DNA from: Rhodanobacteraceae bacterium
GTDB taxonomy: Bacteria > Pseudomonadota > Gammaproteobacteria > Xanthomonadales > Rhodanobacteraceae
DNA: 36,703 nt
Direction: 5' to 3'
Assembly: GCA_004299705.1 (NCBI GenBank)
Contig: SCQS01000062.1
Location: forward strand, 1 to 36,703
This document shows positions 1 through 8,213 of this stretch, in pieces. How positions within the stretch are numbered: position 1 is the first letter of the stretch; each line of letters starts with the position of its first letter. The position numbers were made by a program, and so were the translations under genes. The notes beneath the pieces are model-generated. The model ran no database searches. It saw only the letters and a program-made list of their open reading frames with translations, and was not told the DNA's origin.

Positions 1-30
1 GGTGAGTGATTACGACGTGGTCTGCGACTC

Positions 31-237
31 ATGGCTGGCTCCTTCTGCGGCGATCATCATCGCCGATGGGGAGCAGGTCAGTCACTTACCGTGCTGTTCA
101 ATTTTCCGGGGCCACTTCTCGATTTCCAGGGCCCGCTTTCCGGTGCACAGCGCACTGCGCTGGAACGCGCCGCCGCCGCTTGCCCGATCCACAAACTCAT
201 GACGCGGACAGAAATTGAGATCGAAACGGTGGCGTAA
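31..237 (+). pseudogene. C-terminal fragment of an OsmC-like protein
   Basis: The last ~40 codons (about 115-237, ending in TAA) read FQGPLSGAQRTALERAAAAC followed by PIHKLMT and a short TEIEIET strand. This is the usual end of OsmC/Ohr-fold proteins, where a CPxH motif carries the resolving cysteine used to reduce organic peroxides. The part before about position 110 does not look like OsmC in any of the three frames, and this frame has a TGA at 7-9. The gene is therefore either broken or joined to unrelated DNA close to the window edge. The ATG at 31 is only the first one in the open frame and is not proposed as a real start. Family assignment rests on a short stretch, so confidence is moderate. 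Confidence 0.42.
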
Positions 238-367
238 CCAGCTTGCGTTCGCCGGATGTCGATTTCGAGTCTCCGTTCGCGCCGGCTTCGGCGACGGCTT
301 GCGGGTAAACGTGCGTTGCCGCCGCTTCATGGCATCGCGCCGGGTCGTGGTGTCCCAGCGGCTGCTG

Positions 368-1690
368 TCAAAAAGTGACTTGTGCGTACAGGCCGGCAAC
401 CAGCGTGTCAGGGATTTTTCCGGTGCCGCCGGGGTGGATCACGTATTGCAGGTTGGGTCGCAGCTTGAGCCACGGCGTCACCTGCGCGCCGTAATCGACT
501 TCGACGATGCCCTCGTAGGTCTGGATGCCGACGGCGCCGGGCAGCACGCTGTCGCGCTCGCGCTGGAAACGGGTCAGGCGGGGATTGGTGTGCGCGTAGG
601 CGATGACGAATGACACGAAGTCCTGGCTGCGTCCTGGAAACGTGCCCTGCCACACGCCACCCGCCAGCCAGAACCAGCTGTAGCGCGCGGTGGCACGGTC
701 GCCCATGCCGCCCATGATGCCGAGCCGCAAGTGGCGCAAGGTGTCGGGGTTGCTGTACACCGTCTGGCTGGCGATGCCGTAACCACCCCAGCGCCCGTTG
801 CGTTCGATGAACGGCGCGCCGGTGAGCCCCGCCGGCATGCCGTCGATGTCATCGTACACGTCGGGTGTGTTCGCCGAGTTGTAGTAGGCGCCGATCTTGT
901 AATCACCGGGCATCGCATCGCCACCCGTGTGCCAACCGAGCTCGACCGGCACGAACTCGCCGGTGTGTTTGAAACTGAGATTGAAACCTTCGTTGGCATT
1001 GCCGGCGTCGGGGTTGTCGAGGTACACCCCGGTCGCGACGTAGAACGCGGGCGTGACGTGCAGCTTGACGTGCGCGCCCCACTGCGCGGTCGGGAAGTTG
1101 TGGGCGCCGCTGTTGGTGGTCATCGCGTTGGCGTGGCCGCAGATCACGCCGTTCTGGAATTTGCAGAAATCCGGCAACCGCGCGAAATCGTCGCCGACGG
1201 GCGACCAGCCGATTTCGTAGTGGATTTTGTGATCGTCGAGATCCTGCTGGAAGTTCAGTTCCGCCAGGCGGAAGTTCTGGCCGGCGCCGTACAGTTCCTG
1301 CACGGAGAACTGGTTGTGCAGCACGTCGTTGCTCAGGCTGCGGCCGGAGCGGTAGGTCAGGGTGAATTGCACCAGCGCATCGTGGATGCCGGCCAGCTTG
1401 TCGAGATCGAACAACGTTTCGAGATCCAGTTGCTGGGTATAACGCGCCGTATGCCGGAGCGGCCCGACAAAAATCCCGGCGCTTTCACTGGCGTAGTGGG
1501 CATTGAAGGTGATGCCGTCCTGCTTGAGTCGCGTGCGCAAGCCGCCCCAGTCACCGGTGAGCGTCGCCCGGTGCCACACGTCGTTCGATGCAGCCTGGGC
1601 GAACGCGCAGCTGGTGCAAATCAGCGCCGACGCAGCGCACAATCCCGCCGCCAGTATTCGAAGCAACCGCGATTGTCGTGGCGGAGACAT
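368..1690 (-). CDS. OprB-family carbohydrate-selective porin
   Basis: Predicted 440-residue outer-membrane beta-barrel that lets sugars or polyols into the periplasm. It has an N-terminal signal peptide (basic MSPPRQSRLLR, hydrophobic core, alanine-rich cleavage region ending near AQAA). The family signature LTGDWGGLRTRL follows, then alternating barrel strands and a C-terminal strand ending in phenylalanine (YAQVTF), as needed for BAM insertion. The same frame stays open far upstream, but the ATG at 1690 is chosen because the signal peptide begins there and the cytochrome c gene stops 14 nt before it. It is the last gene of the dehydrogenase cluster, so the porin probably supplies the substrate oxidised by the enzyme encoded upstream. 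The substrate cannot be read from the sequence. Confidence 0.88.
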   Translation of the reverse strand: MSPPRQSRLLRILAAGLCAASALICTSCAFAQAASNDVWHRATLTGDWGGLRTRLKQDGITFNAHYASESAGIFVGPLRHTARYTQQLDLETLFDLDKLAGIHDALVQFTLTYRSGRSLSNDVLHNQFSVQELYGAGQNFRLAELNFQQDLDDHKIHYEIGWSPVGDDFARLPDFCKFQNGVICGHANAMTTNSGAHNFPTAQWGAHVKLHVTPAFYVATGVYLDNPDAGNANEGFNLSFKHTGEFVPVELGWHTGGDAMPGDYKIGAYYNSANTPDVYDDIDGMPAGLTGAPFIERNGRWGGYGIASQTVYSNPDTLRHLRLGIMGGMGDRATARYSWFWLAGGVWQGTFPGRSQDFVSFVIAYAHTNPRLTRFQRERDSVLPGAVGIQTYEGIVEVDYGAQVTPWLKLRPNLQYVIHPGGTGKIPDTLVAGLYAQVTF

Positions 1691-1704
1691 GGCGCCCGTT
1701 CCGG

Positions 1705-3133
1705 TCAACCATGTGTCGTCGAGGCTGTACTGCGCCGTCGGCGGCGCACGATTGCCAAAATGATGAACGCGATGATCAGGGCGATGATGACCAACACCAC
1801 GATCACCGCCACTTGCGCAATCAATACCAGGTGTGACGGCGCGCCGCCCGCGCGCAACCTGCGCACCTGATCGACGGAGACCTTCGCCGACGGGTTGCCG
1901 AAATGCTGCGTCACGTAGGCACCGAGCGTCGCAACCTGCCGATCCGTCAGTTCGCCGGCGAAACTTGGCATTTGCATAGTCGAGCCATGCCCGTACAGAT
2001 GCACGCCATCGAGGATCGCCATCACCAGGTTGTCGGTATTGCTGCGGCCGGTGGCGGTGTTGTGGAACAGCGGCGGCAGCCCGCCATCGAAACTGCCCTG
2101 GCCGCGATCCTGGTGGCAGGTCGAGCAATACGCGTCGTAAAGTTGCGCGCCGCTCATGTCGTCCGGATCCTTGGGCAACGGTTTGCCGCGGATGCTGGCG
2201 AGATCGGCGTAAGCCGCGCCCCACGTGTCGACCGGTTTGCTGTCCTGGGGATCGCGCCGGGCCGGCACCGTTTTCAGGTAGGTCGCGATGGCCGCAAGGT
2301 CGTCCGTCGTCAAATACCGGAAACTGTTGTCGACGGCTTCGGCCATCGGGCCCGCGGCCTGGGCCTTGCCGGGCGCGCGGCCGGTCTTCAGGTAATCGAC
2401 GATGGCCTGTTCGCTCCAGCCGCCGATGCCGCTGGTCGGGTCGGACGTGATGTTCGGCGCGAACCAGGTTCCGAGCGAAGCGCCCGCAAGAAAGTGCGAA
2501 GGCTCCTCCGCCATCATCAGGTTGCGTGGCGTGTGGCAGGTTCCGCAATGCGTCAGGCCGCGCACCAGGTACGCGCCGCGGTTCCACTGCGGGCTTTCCT
2601 TCGGGTCGGGTACAAACGGTTTGTGATCGAGAAACAATGCGTTCCACGCGGCCATCGACAGGCGGATGTTGAATGGGAACGGCAGGTGTGTCCGCGGCGG
2701 TTTGGTGTTGACCGGCTGCACGCCGTGCATGAAGTACGCGTACAACGCGTCGAGGTCGGCGTTGGTCAATTGCGCGTACGACGTGTACGGCATTGCGGGA
2801 TACAGGCGCTTGCCGTCGGCGCGGATGCCGCGGCGCACGGCGTCGCTGAATTGCTGCAGCGTGTAGTTGCCGATGCCGTCCTTTTTCGAGGGCGTGATGT
2901 TGGTGGAAAAGATCGGGCCGATCGGCGTTGTCACTGGCAGGCCGCCGGCATAAGGCTTGCCGCCGGGCGCGGTGTGGCAGGCCACGCAATCGCCGGCGAT
3001 CGCGAGATAGTGCCCACGCTGGATTTGCACGGCGTCGGGCGGGGTCGCGGCGATCGCTGCGGCAGCGAACGTTGCCGGCCAGCAGTCCCAGCGTTGCGAC
3101 GAGACGTTGGCAACGATGGATCATGGTGTTCAT
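1705..3133 (-). CDS. Tri-heme cytochrome c subunit of a membrane-bound dehydrogenase (leader frameshifted)
   Basis: Electron-transfer subunit that passes electrons from the flavoprotein subunit to membrane quinone. It has three CxxCH haem sites (CVACH, CGTCH, CSTCH) and a C-terminal membrane anchor (long V/I/L/A stretch, then RRRRR), as in the cytochrome subunits of alcohol, gluconate, sorbitol and fructose dehydrogenases. The start at 3133 overlaps the stop of the upstream gene (ATGA) and has AGGGAGG about 10 nt upstream. It opens a good signal peptide start (MNTMIHRCQRLVATLGLLAG). That frame is not the haem frame: the haem frame runs from a TGA at 3121-3123 with no ATG, and its only usual start is a GTG at 3030, which would give no signal peptide. 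A single extra base (or two missing) near 3065-3085 would join both parts. The span given is therefore not a multiple of three. Confidence 0.8.
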
Positions 3134-4770
3134 GACGAGACCGCCTCCCTCGTCGTATCCGTGGAAGCTGCTTGCGCTTTCAACGGCGCCATGTGATCGG
3201 CGGTGCGCAAGGCCAGCGCCACACCGGTGAGGGTCGAGTTCATCGTTGCCGAGGTGGGCATGACCCCGGTGCCGCAGCAAAACAGGTTCTCGTGGTCATG
3301 GGCGCGGCCGAAACGATCGGTCACGAACCGCGTGGGATCGTCGCCCATGCCGAGCGTGCCGGTGATGTGCTGGTTGTTCGAGAACTCGCCTTTCGGCGTA
3401 TAGCGAAGCCCGGTGCCGCCCAGCAGCGCGGCGATCTTCGCGAAATCCTCGCGTGCCGCCTGCGCGCCGCGCCGGGTGTAAGCGTCGATCGAATAGTGCG
3501 CTTCGGGTTTGGGAATGCCCATCGCGTCCTTGTCGGAGCTCAGCGTGATCCGGTTGTCGGGGTTCGGCAGCACCTCCAGCAGGGTCTTGACGCTGAGTTG
3601 GCGCGCGGCACGCCAGCGCAGTTGCTGGTCGAAGGCCGGCCCGTACACGCCTTCCTCGATCAGTGCTTCGGTGACGCCGAGCACCTGCGAGATGTTGGTG
3701 AAGTCGAGCCGATACGCCGCGTGCTGCGAGCGGAACGCACCGTCACGCAGGGTGTTGATCGAGTCGGGACTTTGCGGTCCGCGCCCCAGCCACATTTCTT
3801 CGTCGGCATAGAAGGTGAGCGAATTGCTGGGGTGGTCCATCAGGTTGCGGCCGACCATTCCCGAACTGTTGGCAAGGCCATTCGGATATTTGGAACTGGA
3901 GGACAGCAGCAACAGCTTGGGGCTCTCGATGCCATTGGCGGCGAGGATGAACTGCTTGCCGGAGACGCGATGGCTGGTCTTGTCGGGGTCGTAGTAATCG
4001 ACCGCGGTGATGCGGCCCTTGGCGTCGTGCTCGATGCGGTAGACCACCGCATTGGGCACCACCTTCACGCCTGCGGCCTTGGCTGCCTCCACCGCGTTGA
4101 TGCCGAGGTATTGCGCATTCACCGGGCAGATCGGCTGGCAACTGTTGTTGCCCACGCAGGCCGGGCGTCCGCCATAACTGCGGCTGTTGCGCGCGACCGT
4201 ATTGCCGACGACGGTGTAGGTCGGGGCGAGCCGTTCGCGGATGCGCTGCATTGCCCATGGTTCGGCTACCGGCGGCAGCGGGAAGGGGTGTTTGCGTGGC
4301 GAACCCGTGTCCGGCAAACCCGCCACACCCAGCTGCTCCTCGGCTTCCTGATACCAGGGATCGAGCTCGTCGTAAGTTACCGGCCAGTCCACGCCGACGC
4401 CATACAGACTCTTGATGCGCACGTCGTTGGGCACCAGTCGCCAGGCCAGTGCGGACCAGTGCCAGGTGGTGCCGCCGACCACGCGGATGTATTCGGCGGG
4501 GTAGGGATACGGCCCTGCCTGCACCAGATAGCCGTTGCTCTTCGGTTTGTATTCCGGCTGCGGCGCCCACGCAGAGAACGGATACGGCGACATCCAGTCG
4601 CTCTTGCGCGGCGAGTTGCGGAACGCGGCGACGATACGGCCGCGATCGATGCGCGGCCCCGCTTCGAGAATCAGTACCTGCTTGCCGCGTGTCGCCAATT
4701 TCCACGCCGCCAGCGAGCCGCAGATGCCGGAACCGATCACGACGACTTCAGCCGAGGTGGGTGCGCTCAT
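3130..4770 (-). CDS. GMC-type FAD subunit of a membrane-bound sugar/polyol dehydrogenase
   Basis: Large catalytic subunit, 546 residues, of the gluconate/sorbitol/fructose dehydrogenase group of GMC oxidoreductases. It oxidises a hydroxyl group of its substrate in the periplasm. The N-terminal Rossmann motif GSGICG (13-18), followed by an acidic end of strand two (LEAGP), binds FAD. Cysteines 205, 211 and 215 in ACVGNNSCQPICP match the position and spacing expected for the 3Fe-4S cluster known in fructose and glucose dehydrogenase large subunits. The C-terminal GMC block has the catalytic histidine in NQHITGTLGMG and the conserved ATMNSTLTG segment. There is no signal peptide of its own; it is presumably exported bound to the Tat-type small subunit. 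Both ends overlap their neighbours by ATGA, indicating translational coupling. Exact substrate is unknown. Confidence 0.9.
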   Translation of the reverse strand: MSAPTSAEVVVIGSGICGSLAAWKLATRGKQVLILEAGPRIDRGRIVAAFRNSPRKSDWMSPYPFSAWAPQPEYKPKSNGYLVQAGPYPYPAEYIRVVGGTTWHWSALAWRLVPNDVRIKSLYGVGVDWPVTYDELDPWYQEAEEQLGVAGLPDTGSPRKHPFPLPPVAEPWAMQRIRERLAPTYTVVGNTVARNSRSYGGRPACVGNNSCQPICPVNAQYLGINAVEAAKAAGVKVVPNAVVYRIEHDAKGRITAVDYYDPDKTSHRVSGKQFILAANGIESPKLLLLSSSSKYPNGLANSSGMVGRNLMDHPSNSLTFYADEEMWLGRGPQSPDSINTLRDGAFRSQHAAYRLDFTNISQVLGVTEALIEEGVYGPAFDQQLRWRAARQLSVKTLLEVLPNPDNRITLSSDKDAMGIPKPEAHYSIDAYTRRGAQAAREDFAKIAALLGGTGLRYTPKGEFSNNQHITGTLGMGDDPTRFVTDRFGRAHDHENLFCCGTGVMPTSATMNSTLTGVALALRTADHMAPLKAQAASTDTTREAVSS

Positions 4771-5309
4771 GACGCGTTCACTCCCTCGGCAAGCGGTGGC
4801 TTCGCCCAGCTTCCATATTCGCCGTAGGCGTAGGTGGGTGGCTTCAACACGTCCGCCACGATCACCGCGTTCAGCGCGTTTTCGTAGGCAACGCACTTCG
4901 TCGCTTCGCCTTCGCCGACGAGGCCGAGGCACCACGCGCGCATGATCCGGCGCGGCAACGGCGCCAACGGCGAGTGTGCGCCATCGAGTGTGCTCTGCAG
5001 TTGCGCGGGATCGATATGTTGCTGGTTGATTTGCGCGAGCAAGGCGCGCGCGTCGGCGGTGAAGTGCGGATACATGGCGCTGAGCGCGTCGAACAGCCGT
5101 GCGGCCAATCCCGCATCCAGCGAGCGACGCCCGGCCAGCAGCGCAGACAACGCCATGAACGCGCCATGCTCGGGCGCCGCGACCGGTTGTGCCAGCGCCC
5201 ACGGAACCAGCGACGCCGTATACGCCGTGAGGAACCCGGCCAGCACCCGTCTGCGCGCCGGATTGGCTGGGCCCTGGTCCGGTTCGGTCATCGCGAGTTC
5301 GCCCGTCAT
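4767..5309 (-). CDS. Small (gamma) subunit, FAD-SLDH / gluconate 2-dehydrogenase subunit 3 type
   Basis: Predicted 180-residue small subunit that escorts the flavoprotein through the Tat system and stabilises it. A twin-arginine leader is clear: RRRVLAGFLTAYTASLVPWA, with cleavage near the following AQP. The mature part is helical, ending with a YGEYGSWAKPP motif common in the sorbitol dehydrogenase small-subunit family. The ATG at 5309 is chosen because GAGGGGCAG lies just upstream; ATGs at 5324 and 5291 are in the same frame and possible. It overlaps the GMC gene by ATGA. The order small subunit, flavoprotein, cytochrome c is that of the three-subunit fructose/sorbitol-type dehydrogenases. 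Confidence 0.83.
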   Translation of the reverse strand: MTGELAMTEPDQGPANPARRRVLAGFLTAYTASLVPWALAQPVAAPEHGAFMALSALLAGRRSLDAGLAARLFDALSAMYPHFTADARALLAQINQQHIDPAQLQSTLDGAHSPLAPLPRRIMRAWCLGLVGEGEATKCVAYENALNAVIVADVLKPPTYAYGEYGSWAKPPLAEGVNAS

Positions 5310-5364
5310 CGATCTGCCCCTCATGCACTTGGTTTGATCCGGCATCGAAATACTGGTCTGCGTT

Positions 5365-5937
5365 TCAGGCCTTGTCCTGATACGCCCGCTCGACACGCGC
5401 GATGAAGGCATGGAATTCGGCCATGTATTTGCGCAGGAATTCGGCGGTGGTGTCGTTGGTCACCTCGCCCTCGTCGGTAATCAGGCCGGGCGTGAACTGG
5501 ATGTAGGCCTCGACGGTATTCATCAGCGGCGAGTTGCAGAAACACAGCACGCTGCGCAGGCTCTGCTGCGCGACGGCGGTGCCGATCGCACCGGGCGAGG
5601 TGCCGATGATCGCGGAGGGCTTCCTGGTGAAGGAATTCTTGCCCCACGGACGGCTGGCCCAGTCGATCGCGTTTTTCAGTGCGCCGGGGATCGAGCGGTT
5701 GTATTCCGGCGTCACGAACAGGATCGCGTCCACATCCGCGATCGCCCGCTTGAAGGCACGCGCGACTGGCGGATAGTCGGCGTCGTAGTCGTAGCTGTAG
5801 AGCGGCAGATCCTTGAACGAGATCTCGACCATGCTCAATTCCGGCGGTGCGAGGTTGACCAGCACCCCGGCCAGCTTGCGGTTGATCGAGGCCTTGGCGA
5901 GGCTGCCGACGAAATAACCTACCTTGTACTTGGCCAT
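5365..5937 (-). CDS. NADPH-dependent FMN reductase (flavodoxin fold)
   Basis: Predicted soluble cytoplasmic flavoprotein of 190 residues, of the ChrR/YieF-like group that reduces FMN, quinones or metals with NAD(P)H. It has the N-terminal phosphate-binding loop GSLAKASINRKLA and the family block PEYNRSIPGALKNAIDWASR that shapes the flavin site. The ATG at 5937 is preceded by a GGAGGAACCCAGC-type ribosome site. It lies 55 bp upstream of the dehydrogenase small subunit and 70 bp downstream of an NAD(P)-binding gene on the same strand, so it may be co-transcribed with the sugar-oxidation cluster. That link is inferred from position only. Confidence 0.87.
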   Translation of the reverse strand: MAKYKVGYFVGSLAKASINRKLAGVLVNLAPPELSMVEISFKDLPLYSYDYDADYPPVARAFKRAIADVDAILFVTPEYNRSIPGALKNAIDWASRPWGKNSFTRKPSAIIGTSPGAIGTAVAQQSLRSVLCFCNSPLMNTVEAYIQFTPGLITDEGEVTNDTTAEFLRKYMAEFHAFIARVERAYQDKA

Positions 5938-6007
5938 GCTGGGTTCCTCCGGTTCGCGAGATGTCGTTGCAGCGGTGATTGCGTTGTCCGTGCGGTTGGT
6001 GATGGGG

Positions 6008-6619
6008 TCAATAGCCCACCGTGAAGCGTTGGCGCGAATGTCTCGGCGTTTCCAGTTCGTCCACGAAGGCGATCGCGTAGTCCTCCATCGAGATCCAGCT
6101 CCGGCCGTCTGCAGCGACGAGCAACTGGTCGCCGCCCACGCGGAACTTGCCGGTGCGTGTGCCGGGGCTGAACTCGGCGGAGGGTGACAGGAAGGTCCAG
6201 TCGAGTTCTGGTTCGCCGCGCAGTCGTTCGAGAAACTTGAGCCCGCCCTGGGCCTCTGGCATGTATGCCGCGGGAAAATCCGGCGTGTCCAGCAGCAGTT
6301 TTCCGGGTGCGACTTCCAGGCTGCCGGCGCCACCGACCACCAGCAGCCGGGGCACGCCCGTTTGCTTGACCGCGGTGATCAGCGATGCCGCATCGGTCGT
6401 TGCGAACTTCAGGGCGCTCATCACAGCGTCATGACTCGCCAGCAACGGAGCCAGTTGTTCCGGGCGGTTGGCGTCGGCGTTCTTTAATGTCAAGTTCGGT
6501 TGGGCGGCGAGCTTGTCGGTGTCGCGCGCAATCCCGGTGATCTCGTGGCCACGCCGAAGCAATTCCGCCAACAGGCGCGAGCCGACCCGACCCGTGACGC
6601 CGATCAGGGCGACCTTCAT
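6008..6619 (-). CDS. NAD(P)-binding protein, NmrA/atypical SDR family
   Basis: Protein of 203 residues with a Rossmann fold. The start MKVALIGVTGRVGSRLLAEL contains GxxGxxG, followed by the ARD end of strand two, which suggests NADP(H). The middle VVGGAGSLE and the DWTFLSPSAEF block are typical of the small NAD(P)H-binding proteins related to YwnB and BVR-B. Many of these are quinone or flavin reductases, or redox sensors with no proven reaction. The ATG at 6619 is followed directly by the motif, and a GGCGAGC stretch is the only ribosome-site candidate. It is the first gene of the minus-strand run and is divergent from ygiD, with 89 bp between the starts. Confidence 0.82.
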   Translation of the reverse strand: MKVALIGVTGRVGSRLLAELLRRGHEITGIARDTDKLAAQPNLTLKNADANRPEQLAPLLASHDAVMSALKFATTDAASLITAVKQTGVPRLLVVGGAGSLEVAPGKLLLDTPDFPAAYMPEAQGGLKFLERLRGEPELDWTFLSPSAEFSPGTRTGKFRVGGDQLLVAADGRSWISMEDYAIAFVDELETPRHSRQRFTVGY

Positions 6620-6708
6620 GCTCGCCTCCGCATTGGCATGGAGTTGCTCGCGGGCGTGTCGGAAGCCCACAATGCAGGGACCATACCGCCATCCGTGGAG
6701 CGTTCCCC

Positions 6709-7503
6709 ATGCCTGACCCGTCTTTCCGGATGCCGACCCTCTTCTTCGGGCACGGCAATCCGATGAACGCGCTTTACATGAATGACTGGACGCGCGGTTG
6801 GGCCGCGCTCGGCCAGCAACTGCCACAATGGCCGCGCGCGGTGCTTTCGGTTTCCGCGCACTGGTACCTGCCCGGCACCGCGCTGACCGCGATGGCGCAG
6901 CCGCGCACGATCCACGATTTCGGCGGCTTCCCGCGCGAGCTGTTTGAGGTGCAATACCCCGCGCCCGGCGATCTCGATCTGGTGCGTCGCGCACGTGAAC
7001 TGCTGAATCCTGCGGTGGATGCGCGCGCCGATCTTGCCTGGGGCCTGGACCACGGCACCTGGTCGGTGCTGCGCCACGTGTTTCCCGACGCCGACGTGCC
7101 CGTGGTGCAACTTTCCATCGACGAAGCGCAGCCGCCGGCGTTCCATTACCGGTTGGGCCAGTTGCTGCGTCCGCTGCGTGATGAAGGCATCCTCGTGATC
7201 GGCAGCGGCGACGTGGTGCACAACCTGCATGCCTACGCCTGGGGCCGGCATCCGGCGGAACCGTTCGACTGGGCGTTGCGGTTCGAAGCCAGGACACGCG
7301 AACTGATATCGCGGGGCGATCATCAGACGCTGATCGACTACGAAGCGCTGGGGCGCGACGCGGAATTGTCGATCCCGACACCGGACCATTACCTGCCGTT
7401 GCTGTACGTGTTGGGTGCGAGCGAAGCAGGCGAGCCGGTGACCTTTCCGATCGAGGGCATGGACGGCGGTTCGATCTCGATGTTGAGCGTGCGGATCGGT
7501 TGA
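6709..7503 (+). CDS. ygiD: 4,5-DOPA-type extradiol dioxygenase (LigB superfamily)
   Basis: Metal-dependent ring-opening dioxygenase of 264 residues, cytoplasmic. It has the family marks: FFGHGNPMNA with His15, SVSAHWY with His51, GSGDVVHNLHAY near residue 170 and TPDHYLPLLYV near 225; these histidines bind the single zinc or iron. The length agrees with E. coli YgiD (about 260 residues). The in vivo substrate in bacteria is not settled; catecholic compounds are likely. The ATG at 6709 follows GGAGCGTTCCCC. It stands alone on the plus strand between two minus-strand runs and diverges from the NmrA-like gene, so the two may share a control region at 6620-6708. A perfect palindrome, TCGGTCGCGACCGA, lies just after the stop. 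Confidence 0.92.
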   Translation: MPDPSFRMPTLFFGHGNPMNALYMNDWTRGWAALGQQLPQWPRAVLSVSAHWYLPGTALTAMAQPRTIHDFGGFPRELFEVQYPAPGDLDLVRRARELLNPAVDARADLAWGLDHGTWSVLRHVFPDADVPVVQLSIDEAQPPAFHYRLGQLLRPLRDEGILVIGSGDVVHNLHAYAWGRHPAEPFDWALRFEARTRELISRGDHQTLIDYEALGRDAELSIPTPDHYLPLLYVLGASEAGEPVTFPIEGMDGGSISMLSVRIG

Positions 7504-7676
7504 GCTTCGGTCGCGACCGATCCGGCTGGTCGTCCTGACGGCCGAACCGCGGTGCTTGCGGCTGTCGAGGCTTTCGAGAATCGAGAGACCGCAGGATTGG
7601 GCAACGCACGTCATGATCGCCACCGACAAGAACTGATGATTCGAGGATGGCGGGCGAACACCCGTCAGCTTTCCAG

Positions 7677-8063
7677 CTAGCGGCCCGCACCGCGCTCCTG
7701 ACGGCGTTCTTCCTGCACGGTGAGGATGGCCTCCGGCGTGGCCAGAAGCCTTGCTTCGGCTATGGGGTTGCCACTGAGGTCGGACAGTCCATAGCTGCCT
7801 TCCGCGATCTTCTGCAGCGCACGTTCGATGTTCGCGAGGCGACGGTCATCGACGTCGTGCGTGGCCTGGTCGATCTCGTATTGCGACTGCGCCTAGGCGC
7901 GCCCCTCGTCCTCTTCGGCCTCGCCACCGTGTTCCCGCTGGAACGCACGTTCCCGCGCCAGGGTCTTGTTCTCGCCGCCCAGCAGTTGCGCGCGCAATGC
8001 CAGCAGGCGCTGGCGTTGCTGCTCGATGAACCCCACGCTCAGCGCAGACTGTCGCGATGACAT
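7677..8063 (-). pseudogene. DksA/TraR-like protein without zinc-finger cysteines, interrupted by an in-frame TAG
   Basis: The 129-codon frame encodes a helical coiled-coil N-terminus and then RRLANIERALQKIAEGSYGL followed by SDLSGNPIAEARLLATPEA. This is the DksA/TraR globular end in the variant where all four zinc cysteines are replaced. Such proteins bind RNA polymerase through the secondary channel in the DksA model; the role of cysteine-less forms is less clear. Codon 57 (7893-7895) is TAG. Both sides are in the same frame and look intact, so one base change (for example GAG to TAG) explains it. The start at 8063 has GGAGGA at a good distance. No ATG or GTG is placed to restart right after the TAG. 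It may be a recent pseudogene, a sequencing error or amber readthrough. Confidence 0.72.
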
Positions 8064-8213
8064 GCACGCATCCTCCAGGCGCAACGGGATCACGGTGTCC
8101 GTCCAGCATGGGCTTCTGAGGGTTAACGCACTGTCAACGCGATGGGCCGGATGTCGTCATCGCGAACCCGGGGCCCGTGCGGTGGCACGCCGCCCGGCAC
8201 CAACCAGCTCATT

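Noticed and set aside
82-399. Minus-strand frame of 105 codons to the right of the OsmC fragment
   Set aside because: It is antisense to the OsmC-like tail, very basic, and has no recognisable fold or ribosome site.
7504-7676. 173-bp gap after ygiD searched for a small RNA or terminator
   Set aside because: There is a perfect palindrome TCGGTCGCGACCGA at about 7506-7519 but no T-run and no gene-like feature.
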